Assembly (NCBI RefSeq): GCF_011397635.1 | Contig: NC_064766.1 | Span: forward strand, 42,548,600 to 42,612,599 | DNA length: 64,000 bases | Origin: Epinephelus fuscoguttatus | Lineage: Eukaryota; Chordata; Actinopteri; Perciformes; Serranidae | Direction of reading: 5' to 3' | Shown: one piece after another, positions 1-33,230 of the stretch | How positions within the stretch are numbered: the stretch's first letter is position 1 | Layout: each line of letters starts with the position of its first letter | Notes under the pieces: model-generated | Databases searched by the model: none | What the model was told of the DNA's origin: nothing | What the model saw: only the letters and a program-made list of their open reading frames with translations | Program-made: the position numbers and the translations under genes

Positions 1-228
1 ACTGATGTGAGCAGGAAATGACAGAGTGCTGCCTACAGGTGAGTCTGATCAAACAGTGTCATTACTGCACAGGTGAGTGTGTGGATGCTCACGATGAGAT
101 CTTTAAACCTGTGAGACAAAATAAGTGTTGTGTTTACATTTTTGTTTAGTATAAAAGTAAAGTTCATACTCTATGAATTCATTTTCTGATTGATTTTACT
201 TAATTGTTGTTATTGATTAAATCACTGA
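1..228. other. Non-coding left edge, probably afg3l2 intron
   Basis: No reading frame here resembles a known protein. The next recognisable exon to the right (5286) starts in the middle of an AFG3L2-type protein, so this stretch is inferred to be intronic. A donor-like gtgagt follows cag near 40, but the bases before it give no AFG3L2-like peptide in any frame. Confidence 0.4.
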
Positions 229-349
229 TCAATCAAATTTTATTTGTATAGCACTTTTAATACATTTAAAATGCAGCACAAAGTGCTTCACAGAATAAAA
301 ACAAACAAAAATACTACACACATATTGAAAACCCGCCCCTCCCACATAT

Positions 350-389
<40 letters not shown>

Positions 390-3300
390 ACGACGTCCCT
401 GCGGGCAGACCGGACACACCTCTCAGTGTGGAGGCCCCCCATGAGGAAACACTGGAGCTAAAAACTAAAAGACTAAAAGGCAATATGATAAGATAAAACA
501 GGTATGAGATAAAATAATAATAAAATGCTTAAAAATCTAAGGATTAAAAAAAAAATTAAAGATTTTAAGATTAAAATAATATCAATAATAATAAATAAAT
601 AAATGAAGATTTAGAAACTTAATAAAATGCATAAAGATTTAAAAATAAATCATTTAAAAGCATTAGAAATTAAAAATAACATATAAGAATTAAAAGAGTA
701 GAAGAAATCCGTTAAAAGCTAAATTAAAAAGGTGAGTCTTGAGCCTCCTTTTAAAAACATCAACAGTCTCTGCAGTCCTGATGCTCTGTGGCAGGCTGTT
801 CCACAAGTGAGGGCCATCATGGCTGAATGCAGCCTCCCCGTGGGTTTTTGTTCTAACTCTTGGAATGATTAAAAGGCCGGTGCCGGAGGACCTCAGGGTC
901 CCCGAGGGTTGATATGATAAAAGCAGGTCAGATAAATAAGATGGCCCAAGACCATTAAGACATTTAAAAACTAATAAAAGAACCTTAAAATCCATCCTGA
1001 AACACACGGGGAGCCAATGCAGCCATTTTAACACTGGTGTAATGTGCGCCCGCCCTCTGGTCCTCGTCAGCACTCGTGCGGCTGAGTTTTGGAGTAGCTG
1101 CAGGTTAGAGATGGTCTTTTTGGGAAGACCAGACAGCAGGGCATTACAGTAATCTAAATGACAAGAGATAAAAGCATGCATCAGCACCTCCGTGTTAGCC
1201 TGAGAGAGAAACGGGCGGACTCTTCTTAAGATGATAAAAACCTGTCTTTGTTACATTTTTGATGTGTGGAATAAAACAGAGCTCAGAGTCAAAAATGACG
1301 CCCAGGTTCTTCACACATTGTGAAGGTTTAAAATCTTGTAGTTTTGGTAAAAGTTTCTCTCTCCTGCCTTCAGGACCAATAATTAAAACCTCTGTTTTGT
1401 CCTGGTTGAGCTGCAGGACATTCACTGCCATCCATGACTTGATGTCTAAAATGCAGTTAAAAAGGGCATCAATTGGCCCTGTGTCATCAGGAGACACGGC
1501 GATGTACAGCTGTGTGTCATCTGCGTAACTGTGGAAGCATATATAGATTAAAAAGAAGTGGACCTAAAATTGACCCTTGGGGCACCCCACACCTGATTTC
1601 ACGCGTTCTGGAGGAACATGTGTCCATACTTACAAAGAAACATCGGTCTGTGAGATAAGAGCTGAACCAGTTAAAAACAGTACCAGAGAGGCCCACCAGG
1701 TTTTTGAGTCTGTTTAATAAAATGTGATGGTCTACTGTATCAAAGGCGGCGCTCAGATCCAGTAGTACCAGGACTGTGAGTTTTTGTGAATCTGCATTAA
1801 ATCTGATGTCATTTAAAATCTTTAAAGGGCTGTCTGTGTACTGTGGTTCATCCCAAAACCAGACTGATATTTCTCTAAAATACTGTTTCTTTTTTTTTTT
1901 AAAAAAAAAAAAAAATAATTTACTTGGTTAAAAACCAGTTTTTCTAAAATCTTCCTTAAAAACGGTAAGTTGGATGCAGGTCAGTAATTATTAAAAGTGT
2001 TGGGATCTAAATTACTCTTCTTCAGAAGGGGCTTCACCACTGCTGTTTTGAAGGCAGCGGGGAAGACACCCGTCTGCAGAGAGTAATTTACTATGTTTAA
2101 AATCTGTTCCTCAAAGAATCCATGAAATGTTTTTAAAGTGCTGTGGGAATCAGATCTAAAAGGCAGGTTGTTGGGTTTACCTGGGAGAAAACTCGACCAA
2201 GTGTCCTCGCATCAACCAGGGCAAAACTCTCCAGTGTTTCCTCAGGTAAAAGCAACTGTTCATGTGTGTTAAAAATTACATTCTGTTGGGATAAAAGACT
2301 GGATCTGATATCATCGATTTTACTTCAGAAGTGGTCATCAAAGTCCTCACAGAGGGCGTCTGTTGATATGTTGGATGGTTTATTAAAATTGGTGCTGGTT
2401 AAAAGATCGAAGGTGGAGAAAAGAAGTTTGGGGTTGTTTTTATGATCAGAAATGAGTTTTGAAAAGTGGGATATTCTTGCCTGTTTGACTGTTTTATTGT
2501 AGGATTTGAGTTGTTCACATAATATTTCAAAATGAACTGTCAGTTTGGTTTTTCTCCACCTCCTCTCTGCACTCCTGCATTTTCTTTTCAGTCTTTTGAT
2601 AACATCATGTCTCCACGGGGGTGTAGGTTTTGTTTTTATTGTTTTGGTTAAAAGTGGAGCCACTGAGTCAAGTGTTGACTTTAATTTACTGTTAAAATTG
2701 TCCACAATAAAATCACAGGGTGCAGGTAAAATCTCTGCAGGAGTGCTCTGTAAAATTAGCGTTTCCTCACCGCTCTCACCGGGGCTCCTGATGGCTAAAA
2801 CTGGTGATGTTAAAATACACACAGTAGTGGTCGGACACAGCCAGGTCAACAACAGAGGACACACCAGTGGACAGGCCATAGGTTATGACCAGGTCCAGGG
2901 TGTGTCCTCTGTTGGGAGTTGGCTGTGTGACGTGCTGCTTAAAATCCATGCAGGTTAAAAGGTTTAAAAATTCTCTGGACATTGGATCAGAGGTATTATC
3001 AACATGTAAATTAAAATCACCAGTTATTAAAATTCTGTTATAGGTGGTGTGTATGACTGATAATAGTTCTTAGAATTCAGTGATAAAAGAGGTGGAATGG
3101 TGGGGTGGTCTGTAAACTGTGATACAAAGAATAGGAGGACTGCTAAAAACAAAGGCATGATACTCAAACGATGAGTAGCTGTTAAAAGAAACTTCATTTG
3201 AGTGCAGTGCGCTTCTGGTTATAGATGCAGTTCCACCTCCTCTTTTACCCCCCTAGTAGAAAATAAAAAATTAAAATTTGGTGGGCAGGCCTCGGTGAGA

Positions 3301-3960
3301 ACAACAGGTGCGTCAGTGCCAAGCCATGTCTCTGTTAAAAGAATACTGTCCAGCTTGTTATCTAAAATCAGGTCATTTATGATAAAAGTTTTATTTAAAA
3401 GAGAGCGCAAGTTCAGCACGGCCAAGTTAATGTCTGTGCCAAACGTGCGCTCATCATCACAATATGGTGAGTGTGGAGCAGGAGTGAGGGGAACTAAGTT
3501 TTTGGGGTTGCTATTGGTCCATGGTGAAGTTGTTCTGTTAAATCTGTTTGAGATTCTGACTGGGATGGATGTGGATGTGGGAGTGGGTTGGGGATGAACC
3601 AAAGAGGAAAGCAGGGGCGCGTGTGCTTCCAGTGTACGTCAGTCACATGGGGCACACTGAACAGCGTGCTGAATGTTAGCCGCTAACATGCAGCTGCCCA
3701 GCCTGCTCGGGTGAAGCCCGCCAGCCCTGTAAAAAGAGGACCGGTTCCAAAATAAGTTAAAATTGTCGATAAAAGCGAAACCATAGGTGCTACAGGCAGC
3801 CTGGACCCATGAATTGAGGGAGAGGAGCCGGCTGAAGCGTTCTGCCCCGCGGGACAGTGTTGGCAGGGGACCGCTGATAAAAACAGACTTACCACAGTTT
3901 TTTAAAAGTTAAAAGAGCAACAAAATCCATTTTTGTCCGATGGTGATGGTGTGCTGTGAG
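229..3960 (-). mobile_element. Degenerate L2/CR1-type non-LTR retrotransposon (LINE)
   Basis: Read on the minus strand, pieces of one ORF2-like protein lie in order. 3602-3219 and 2982-2776 resemble the two ends of an AP-type endonuclease (INLAVLNLRSLLNKT and LLTETWLG, then AVSDHYCVYF). 2879-2325 is the linker before the reverse transcriptase. The RT motif GVPQGSILGP is antisense at about 1560-1591 and the catalytic YADD at about 1516-1527. 1187-690 is the C-terminal region ([24 protein letters not shown]). Frames change several times (for example near 1190) and no long frame spans 1500-2325, so it is inactive. 3895-3683 may be 5' or ORF1-like. The 3' end at 229-300 carries the tatttgtatagcactttt tail seen in many teleost LINEs. 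The family is assigned from motifs only. Confidence 0.85.
358..388. repeat. (CA)n microsatellite inside the LINE
   Basis: An uninterrupted ca run of about 25 bp followed by agacaca, located in the 3' UTR part of the minus-strand LINE. Confidence 0.95.
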
Positions 3961-5285
3961 ATTCTGATGACCGCACATTGTTACTGCAGTGTTAGAATAT
4001 TTGGGCCTGTACGGAAAGTTCAGAGTGATTTTAATTGACTGTATCAGTGTGTTGTGCAGCTGTTTCCATTTAATTTAAAAAACCTTCACAGGATTCTGTT
4101 TGTCTCCGTTGGTGCGAATTACACGACGTGTCACGTGATCTGACATGATTTACTGTTAAAATAGACGTGTTATTGATTTACTTTTAAAATAGATGTGTTA
4201 TTGGCGCTTTGATGTAACTTTAAAAAGTTAAAAATGAATTCTAAAATCATTTTGTTTATGAATATTTCATGAGTAATAAAAACTGCATTTATGTGATGAT
4301 AAGAGCGTTACACGTTATAGAGTCTCACAGGTATAAATACAGGTGAGCCTCGGGCACAGAAAGGTTTAAAACCACCGGCCTCAGGCTGCTGTCAGCCCTA
4401 GAGTGGTCTCCTCTGGTCTGAATCAGGGACTCATGTTGTTCCAAAGTTGTATAATTGCCTAGAGTTGGTTGGTGTTCTCACGGCAGCATTTACAAGAGGA
4501 CCAGATCAAATGCCTTGTGTGAGAAAGCTGCTCTTGATTGGTCAGAATTTCCATGTGGGAAAAATCCAGGAAGTAAAGCAAACGTTGAAGAAGAGTACAC
4601 TTGCAAGATAAATGTGACACTTTCTAATGTCACAATGGAGGGACAACTACGCAGGTTGATTTTAGCGCTGCTCATCGTGGACTATATTGCTGTCATTGTT
4701 CATTTTAGTCAAAGCATACAGTTTGAAAACGGACGAACCGGACTGAGACCACCTCTTCAAGTAGGTCTCAGTCTGGTTGTTTTGCTCTCTCCCCCCTCAC
4801 ACTTAACTGTCCTCTCAATTAAAGGAAAAAATGCCCCAAAAAATATCTTTAAAAAAAAAAAAAAAAAAATCTATAATCTGTCTGGTTGTCAAGATCCTCC
4901 TGTCACAGTCTGACAGTTGGAGTCACGTCTACTCGAACCACATTAAAAACATGGATCTGTTCAACCTCAGACTGTAACATCAGAGTCTGTTTCCACAGGC
5001 AGGATCTATGTTAATATGTCTCAGTCTGAGTGTTTCACTGCGGTCAGTCTGGAGGAGTCAGCTGCTCGTCACTCAGCAGGAAGTAGCTGCTCTGGTGTTT
5101 CCCGGCCCGAGCGGTGACATCGTAACTTGCGTAGAAACTGTGGAGAGCACATTCAGATGTGTCGATAGGGTCAGAGGTCAGAACACACCAGCTGATTGCT
5201 CAGAGAAGTGACGCATGCTTCATATTTACATGTTCTGGCTGCTGGGTGAAGGAGGAGGTTCAGTCTGTGTCTCTGTCTCTTTCAG
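3961..5285. other. Intronic DNA with repeat-like pieces
   Basis: This AT-rich stretch between the LINE and the first afg3l2 exon gives no AFG3L2-like peptide, so the protein's N-terminal exons (targeting peptide, first membrane helix) are not here. 4455-4850 looks like a fragment of an interspersed element: it includes a short hairpin (arms 4741-4750 and 4764-4773, gactgagacc / ggtctcagtc) and ends in a run of about 19 A at 4851-4869. I could not assign it to a family. Confidence 0.4.
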
Positions 5286-12866
<7,581 letters not shown>

Positions 12867-14350
12867 AACCTTCAGGCGGATGGCTGAACACCCAAATACT
12901 GACCCGATGTCACATTCTCTGAAGTACCGTCTGTCTGAAGGTCTAGAACGTCCTCACTGACTCCCAGAATAAACACCAAACCTTCACCCTGTAATGTTCT
13001 CAAGCGTTCTGTTGGATGTCTGGGTTCTCTCACCATTCTGTACCCCACCCGACCCTTTCGCATACATCTAGAACTTTGCTTATTGAGAGTTCTCTGGAGT
13101 TCTGCACTCACCATTCTGCTAATAACGTCAAACCTTGTTCATAGTTCTTGAACCTTCACTCAGCTCTGACCTTATGAACTGTTGCACAGAGGAACTTTAC
13201 ACAGAAATGTTCTAGAATGAAACTGTTGTAGAACCCTCAAAAGCGTTCACTCCATTATAAGGTTCTAGAACAGCAGACTTCTAAAACCGTCATTAGGAAG
13301 AAAGATTTAAACCACCCGACCCCTCTGTTCCACACTCAAAGAACCCTGACATCAAGTTCTTAATCATTTCTAAACTTTACAAATCTCCTGATGTTAAACA
13401 TTTTGTTCCAGAGCAGGTTTCTCAGTCATTCACAGAACACACAGTGTCTAAGTGTCCTACAGTAACAAATCTAGAACCTACCCTGACCAACAGAACCCAG
13501 TTTTATTTAATGGGTAACTTTCACTCCAAAGCAGAGAAAGTTCTGTTCCTGGTGTTCTGCAGTCAGCTTCTACTACAACATGTCTTCACCGTAACATCTG
13601 AACTAAAGAACCCTGTCACTGAGATCAGCATTTCTCTGCACAAAACCACAGAAGCTTTCTTTGCTCTGGAATCCGTACTCCATTGAAGGGTTCTACATTA
13701 GCAGGAACACGAGCTGTGCTTTGATGGAGATCTTAACAAATTAACTTGAAAAACTTTTACTTAAACTCTGAGCAGTAGAACCGTTTAAGAACCTTTCTGT
13801 ATGTGTAGGTTCTGGATCCGTCTCTGCAGCAGCCGGTTCCTCTTCTCTGTTTTCTGGTTCCAGCAGATGACGAACGAAGCGATGACGGAGCGTTACAGGT
13901 GACCTTCAGACGGAGAAAAAGAAACTCTGAGGTCATCGGGCGTCAACTCAGTGAGCACCGAGTTCTCCTTAGAACCCTCAGCTGCTGAAGGATGAACGCT
14001 GCAGATCTGATCACAGTCTGACTCAGTTATTGATCATCAGCACTGATCTGAATGTTCTGGAGACTAGCTCAGTCTTCATCTTCATCATCGTCACTGTCGC
14101 CATGGTAACTGCTGTTGGTAGACTGAATGAAGAGGGATGCTAATGTAAAGCTAATATTAGCATGTGGTGGATGGAAGCAGCTGCGGTCTGCTGATCAGGT
14201 ACTGATTAATTATCGATCAGTTATTGTCAGCATGCTGTAAAAACAAAGGTGTGCAGCTGAGTGTTGGCCGGACACACTATATCATCTGTAATAATTAAAT
14301 AAAAATGTGTATATGTGTGTTCTGCTTCATGATTGAAATGTTTTAATAAA
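12867..14350 (+). other. afg3l2 3' UTR and downstream DNA
   Basis: Starts after the TAG at 12864-12866. The first kilobase repeats the agaaccctg / gttct words of the preceding intron. Poly(A) signals suitable for the gene lie at 14298-14303 and 14345-14350. No other gene seen. Confidence 0.5.
14298..14350 (+). terminator. Candidate afg3l2 poly(A) signals
   Basis: AATAAA at 14298-14303 and again at 14345-14350, with a GT-rich stretch (tgtgtatatgtgtgtt) after the first. These are the last such hexamers with a GT-rich downstream element before the puf60 5' end. A position much closer to the stop codon is not excluded. Confidence 0.4.
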
Positions 14351-15079
14351 GTCATAAAAACTATCAATACATTTATAATCGATCAATCATTAAAAACAAT
14401 GAAAACTTAAACAGTTTTCAACACAACAAAAGATATTGTTTCATCAGAATAAATAAATGATGAGATTGCTTTTGAGTTCCACCTGCTGAAGGGTTCATTT
14501 AATGTGTAAAATATAAAATTAAAACATCTGTATCACGAACAAACAAACAAACACACTCCTGTGTGAGTCACTGACTTTATCTGTCTGTCAAATATATTTT
14601 TAAATCACATAGTTTGAAACATGAAATTGAAATTTTAAACATTGATAAAAAGTGACATTTATTTTATTCTGACTGAGGAACAGGTGGGTCGGACTGACTC
14701 TGACCCACCTGTTCCTCAGTGATGAAGACAAAACATTTAATTAACATCAATTTAATTAATTGAGATGGTTAATGTTTTTATTTATTGCTTCATCACGTCT
14801 TTGTTGCTCTGACAATTCGCCGATGTATGAATGAATTAAATACTATATTTTATGAATAAAACAATTAGTTTTTGTCCTTAAATCTGCAGACTGAAACGTT
14901 AGCCGCTCTTTTATTTTGAAGCCCCTCCAAGAGGATGTGACATAGGCGGAAGTGCCGCTGCAAGTCGGAGAGCTGAGACTAACAACAAAAATCTAAATAT
15001 GAAAATAAAAATATAAAATGTATGAGCTGTGTTTTTGATCCCGGAGCAGAGACAGAGAGGAGCTCAGAGAGACAGCTGC
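14351..15079 (+). promoter_or_regulatory. Intergenic DNA with puf60 promoter region
   Basis: AT-rich up to about 14900, then more GC-rich. The motif gcggaagtg (14946-14954) matches the ETS-family core common in housekeeping promoters and lies about 130 bp before the puf60 start codon. No TATA box at a convincing distance. Transcription start not determined. An inverted pair near 14686-14717 (aggtgggtcggactgactc / ctgacccacctg) could form a hairpin. Confidence 0.35.
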
Positions 15080-28189
<13,110 letters not shown>

Positions 28190-28407
28190 AACACACACAC
28201 ATAGAGCATAGTGCAGGCGCCTCTTTCTATTAATGTTTGTCTGAGATTTAAAGGACCACTCCGCTGTTTCTCATGTTTCAGTTCCTGCTGAATGTTTTTA
28301 TATATCACAGATTTTATACGTAACAGTGACTGTAGTCACTAACATGCTAACGTCAGTGACGCTAACGTTAGCAGCCAATGCTAATTGTATTTGTACTGTA
28401 GCTTGAA
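28190..28407 (+). other. Proximal puf60 3' UTR
   Basis: Non-coding sequence directly after the TAG at 28187-28189, up to the 30-bp array. No poly(A) hexamer found before the array, so the transcript may run through it. Confidence 0.5.
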
Positions 28408-29205
28408 ATCCTGATCCAAGTCAGACTCCAGTCACGACCTGATCCAAGTCAGACTCCAGTCACGACCTGATCCAAGTCAGACTCTAGTCACATGACCTGA
28501 TCCAAGTCAGACTCCAGTCACGTGACCTGATCCAAGTTAGACTCTAGTCACATGACCTGATCCAAGTCAGACTCCAGTCACGTGACCTGATCCAAGTTAG
28601 ACTCCAGTCACATGACCTGATCCGAGTCAATCCAAGTCAGACTCCAGTCACGTGACCTGATCCAAGTTAGACTCCAGTCACATGACCTGATCCGAGTCAA
28701 TCCAAGTCAGACTCCAGTCACGTGACCTGATCCAAGTTAGACTCTAGTCACATGACCTGATCCGAGTCAATCCAAGTCAGACTCCAGTCACGTGACCTGA
28801 TCCAAGTTAGACTCCAGTCACATGACCTGATCCGAGTCAATCCAAGTCAGAGTCCAGTCACGTGACCTGATCCAAGTCAGACTCCAGTCACGACCTGATC
28901 CAAGTCAGACTCTAGTCACATGACCTGATCCAAGTCAGACTCCAGTCACGTGACCTGATCCAAGTTAGACTCCAGTCACATGACCTGATCCGAGTCAATC
29001 CAAGTCAGACTCCAGTCACGTGACCTGATCCAAGTCAGACTCCAGTCACGTGACCTGATCCAAGTCAGACTCCAGTCACATGACCTGATCCAAGTCAGAC
29101 TCCAGTCACGTGACCTGATCCAAGTTAGACTCCTGTCACATGACCTGATCCAAGTTAGACTCCAGTCACATGACCTGATTCAAGTCAGACTCCAGTCACA
29201 TGATT
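28408..29205. repeat. 30-bp minisatellite downstream of puf60
   Basis: About 25 units of roughly 30 bp built from gacctgatccaagtcagact and ccagtcacgt, with cacgtgacc, cacatgacc and cacgacc variants and a sub-family carrying an extra ccgagtcaat. About ten units contain the palindrome GTCACGTGAC. Confidence 0.97.
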
Positions 29206-29908
29206 TTATTACTTTAGACTCAATTTTTAAAAATCAAAAAAGACTGGCAACTTGGACTTTAATACCGATGACTTGTAACTTGACTCGGACTGGAGCCTTT
29301 TGACTTGAAAATACTTGATACTTCCTGCCAAGCCCAAGAATGAAAATGGTCAACAAAGAATGAACAGCAGTGAGACGTGAGATCAGTGACCTGACGCTGA
29401 TGTGAGCACAGTTTGTGAGCTCGTGCTAAGCTAACATTAGCTTCACAGCTAAGTCACTTTTTAACAAAGTGGTTTTAACTCAATAAAAGCAGGTCTTAAA
29501 AAGCGTTGATGATTTCTGTAAATGTAAATCTGCGATACTTAAGCTGAGGAGCACATCACGACTTGTTCAGGACTCGAAACTCAAGGTTAGGGACTCGGTC
29601 TTGATATGGGAAATGACATGAGATTTGCTGGACTTGATAAACAATGATTTGGTCTCTGCTGCGTTCAGGGACAGTGTGACATCATGTGAAATGCTCAGCA
29701 GGAGTGAAGGAGGTCTGAGGTGAAACGTGAAGCCGACAGGTCCACGTGTCACTTCACCTGTTCAGGTCCAGAAACTTCTGAACCGACTCGGGCCTCTCCA
29801 TGTTGTGTGGATGTTCTCCGAATGCTGTGGAAATGTTTGAGCCTGGTGGATGAAGCCTCACCGGGCGACGGTGCGTTCAGGTGTCAAACACCAAAATATG
29901 TGAATAAA
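29206..29908 (+). terminator. Distal puf60 3' UTR with candidate poly(A) signal
   Basis: AATAAA at 29903-29908 is followed by a T-rich run (ttttttttttaactgtgttt) and is the best-looking poly(A) site downstream of puf60. An AATAAA (caataaaagc) near 29481 is an alternative. Using either would place the 30-bp array inside the 3' UTR. Transcript ends cannot be proved from sequence. Confidence 0.35.
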
Positions 29909-32245
29909 ACCTTTTTTTTTTTAACTGTGTTTTTCTTGGTGTTGAGCTGCTGTATGATTGGCTGACAGTCTGCAGCTGCTCTCTGATGTCATCTCTCTCA
30001 ATTAACCTTATTAGCCACATGTTCAGTGACAAGCTCATGAAGATTACGTCATCACAATGATGTCATTATTCATCTTTGACCAAATAATCACCCACCTCAA
30101 AAAAGTTCTAGGTCACTCGATGATTTCATCTTTATGATCGAACGTTAATCACTGATCTTTACACCCCTCAAGTTTTTATTGTTACAACATTCACCCAGTT
30201 ATAGGCTTTTATTTTGAAGGCTAATCACCAAAGCAAAAGTGATCAGTTTTATTATTAATATTATATCCGTATTTTATAAAGTCCATCTGTTGAACCAAGT
30301 TTCTCCCTCTGAGACTGAAACATGAAACCTGCAGTTCTTCTGATGTCCACTAGAGTGCATCCCCACAGACCTCCATGTTCACATGCAGTAATCAACATGT
30401 TTACATCCCGCCCACGACCTCTGACCCGAGCTGACCTCTGACCCGAGCTTACACGTGCTCGTATGACACAATTTCTAGATTCCTTCCATTATTTTAAAGT
30501 CTGGAGGTGATGTACTCGTTCAGAATCTGAGGATCACTGGAGCAGCTATGACGACCCCGACAATCATCATAACAAGGTCACGTTTTGATATCAGTCCTCC
30601 ATAGGGCATAACCGCGGTGATTTAGGTACCCAAACACTTCACTGTGTGAGCCACAACTTCCTCCCAGACTGACTGACTGTTTATGTTTGATTAAGTTACA
30701 CATCATCAAAGGGGCGGGGCCTCTTTGACTGACAGGCTGTCTGCTAACAGTAGATAGATCCACCCTCTCATTCAAATATGGTCACCTCTTGCTCCAGAAA
30801 CCAAGATGGCGGGGGCTGACATGCTGAACTGGAGGATTCAAAATGGATGACATCACATTCTGTGGTTTACACCTGTACTTGCGTTCAGAGGGCTCGGAGG
30901 TTTCTGAGGACCTGACGTGAAAAGTCCCTACCTCCGGAAAAAGTGCGTTCATTGCCCCACATCGTACCTTGGACGTAGACAAATATGCATGTCCGCAAGA
31001 AGATGTTCGCTTGTTGTTCGTCTTGTTGGCTAAATGAAGAGGTCAAAGACGTTTTGTTAACGTATGTTGGCGATGTTACTAATTCTATGTATAACAATAG
31101 ACGGAATGTTCAAATGAAATGTAGCAGTGGAGAATTTGCTTAAAGACGTCTTTGATATGCATTTTTTTACCTAAGAAAAATGATTTGACTCACCGGTAGC
31201 GAAGGGGGCCGCCATCGCTGTAACGTCATGACACATCAAGTCAGGGTCCTTGGGTTGCTACACTTCCACACGACGTTCCGAGCGAAAAATTCCGCTCCGA
31301 CCACGTGTTCAAAGCGCTTTTTTTTGTTCAGGACCTCAAAACCTCTGACCTTATGAACGCCGCGATAGACCTGTTCACATGTGATGACATTACTCAACAC
31401 GTGTTAAAAACATCAGATATAAAGAGTCACAGGATGATGTCACAGAGACACAAACAACTACAGAGATGCGAAACAACAACATCAGAGTGTGTGAGTCTCC
31501 TGTGAAGGAGAGGTGGGGGCCTTTCTGTATTATCTGTGCCCAGGGGCCCATTCTCTCCTCATCGGCCCCTGGCTGTGGCAGCTTTCAATAATCCAACATG
31601 TGAACAGGTGTTGGTGTCTTCTTTCAGACCAGAGGAGGAAAAAAGTCCAAAATACAGATCGGAGGTTTATTTCAGTTCAGATTTGAGTTCTGGAAATTTA
31701 TACAAAAACTATATATTTAATGAGATTGTGTCTCATTTACATATTTAAACAAACAATTTAATAAAGTTTTAAAATTTAAAATAATTGTCTGAATGTAAGA
31801 AATGACCTGAGGAGGTCTGAAGTGATACCTGTCATCAGCTCATCATGGTGCTGCTCTCTGAGTCCTCCACGTGATTTCCGGTCTGCTCCAACACTGCTCT
31901 CTTTTTAAAAACTTAAAACGGATCTTTTTTTCACAAGCTTGTAGTTCGGTTTTTATTTGTTTTACTCATTAGTGTTATTACTATTAGTGTTAGTAAAGAA
32001 TCATGATATTTATCTTCTTATTTTGATTAATACATGTAATGATTTATTATCTTCTATGATGTTTTATGTTGATCATGTATGATGTATTTTGAAAACATTG
32101 AGTTCATGTTTGACGTATGAAATGTGCTGTAGGAATAAAATTGACAAAACGGTGAGTTTTATTTTGAAGGTGGTGACCGAATGTGTCGGTGTTGTACGGC
32201 GGCTCGCTGGGCTCAGTCCGCGCCGCTCCGCCGCTCGTGCCGACG
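29909..32245. other. Intergenic puf60-klhl18
   Basis: No exon of a known gene recognised on either strand. 30800-31330 has features of an interspersed element (cagagggctcggaggtttct, gcgttcattgccccacatcg) without clear ends. 32150-32245 becomes GC-rich (gtccgcgccgctccgccgctcg) and is the likely klhl18 promoter / 5' UTR. Confidence 0.5.
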
Positions 32246-33182
32246 ATGGGAGACGTTCTGTGCGAAGAGCTCGAGGATTTAGTTCACTTCTCAGTGCACG
32301 ACCTGCCGGCACGAGGCTATGTCGTCATGGAGGAGATCCGACGTCAGGGGAAACTCTGTGATGTCACGCTCAAGGTAAAACTGACGGCGCTCGAGGCTCC
32401 AGTTAGCCTGCAGGCTAGCAGCTAGCAGCTAGCCGAGCTAACAACATGCTAACACAAGCTAACAGCGGATTATTAAAACGTCATACAGGTTCATTAAAGC
32501 TAAGTCAGCTGACCTTTGACCCGCCGCACACCGGAAACACCTGAGACCCTGTCACGTTGTCATGGTGATCAGACAGCAGGTGTTTCCGGTGTTTTAAACC
32601 CAGAGTGGGTCCTACTTTGTACCGCTGAGCTGCCGCGGAGGGTTACAGGCTGACAGGTGATGGGAACTGTCTGCTTCTGTTGACAGTGAAAAGACAAATA
32701 CTCAGATACGTTACTGCAGTAAAAGTACCACCGTGTACAAGTACTCTGCTACAAGTAAAAGTGTGTATTACCAGCAGCAGTAAAAGTACCAACACCACAC
32801 TAAAAATACTTCACTGCACGCAAAAGTACTGCCTTCCAACCTGTACTGCAGTAAAAGTATCTGAATTTGGGAAAAGTAAAAGTACACAAGTACTATCAGC
32901 AGCCTGAAGTAAAAATACACAAGTACTAACAGCAGATTGAAGTAAAAGTACACAAGTACTCAGCAGATTGAAGTAAAAGTACACAAGTACTAACAGCAGA
33001 TTGAAGTAAAAGTACACAAGTACTCAGCAGATTGAAGTAAAAGTACACAAGTACTTTCAGCAGACTGAAGTAAAAGTACACAAGTACTCTCAGCAGCCTG
33101 AAGTAAAGTGTGTGTTGGATGAAGCTGCACTGAGGTGTAGCTACGTTTCCAGCTGTACATGTTGAACTCTGAGGACTGTTAT

Positions 33183-33230
<48 letters not shown>

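Noticed and set aside
4455-4913. 152-codon plus-strand frame before the first afg3l2 exon
   Set aside because: It runs through an A-run and a hairpin of an apparent interspersed element and shows no AFG3L2-like residues.
1-5285. Search for the 5' exons of afg3l2
   Set aside because: No frame resembles the targeting peptide, first membrane helix or preceding intermembrane-space segment; they must be upstream.
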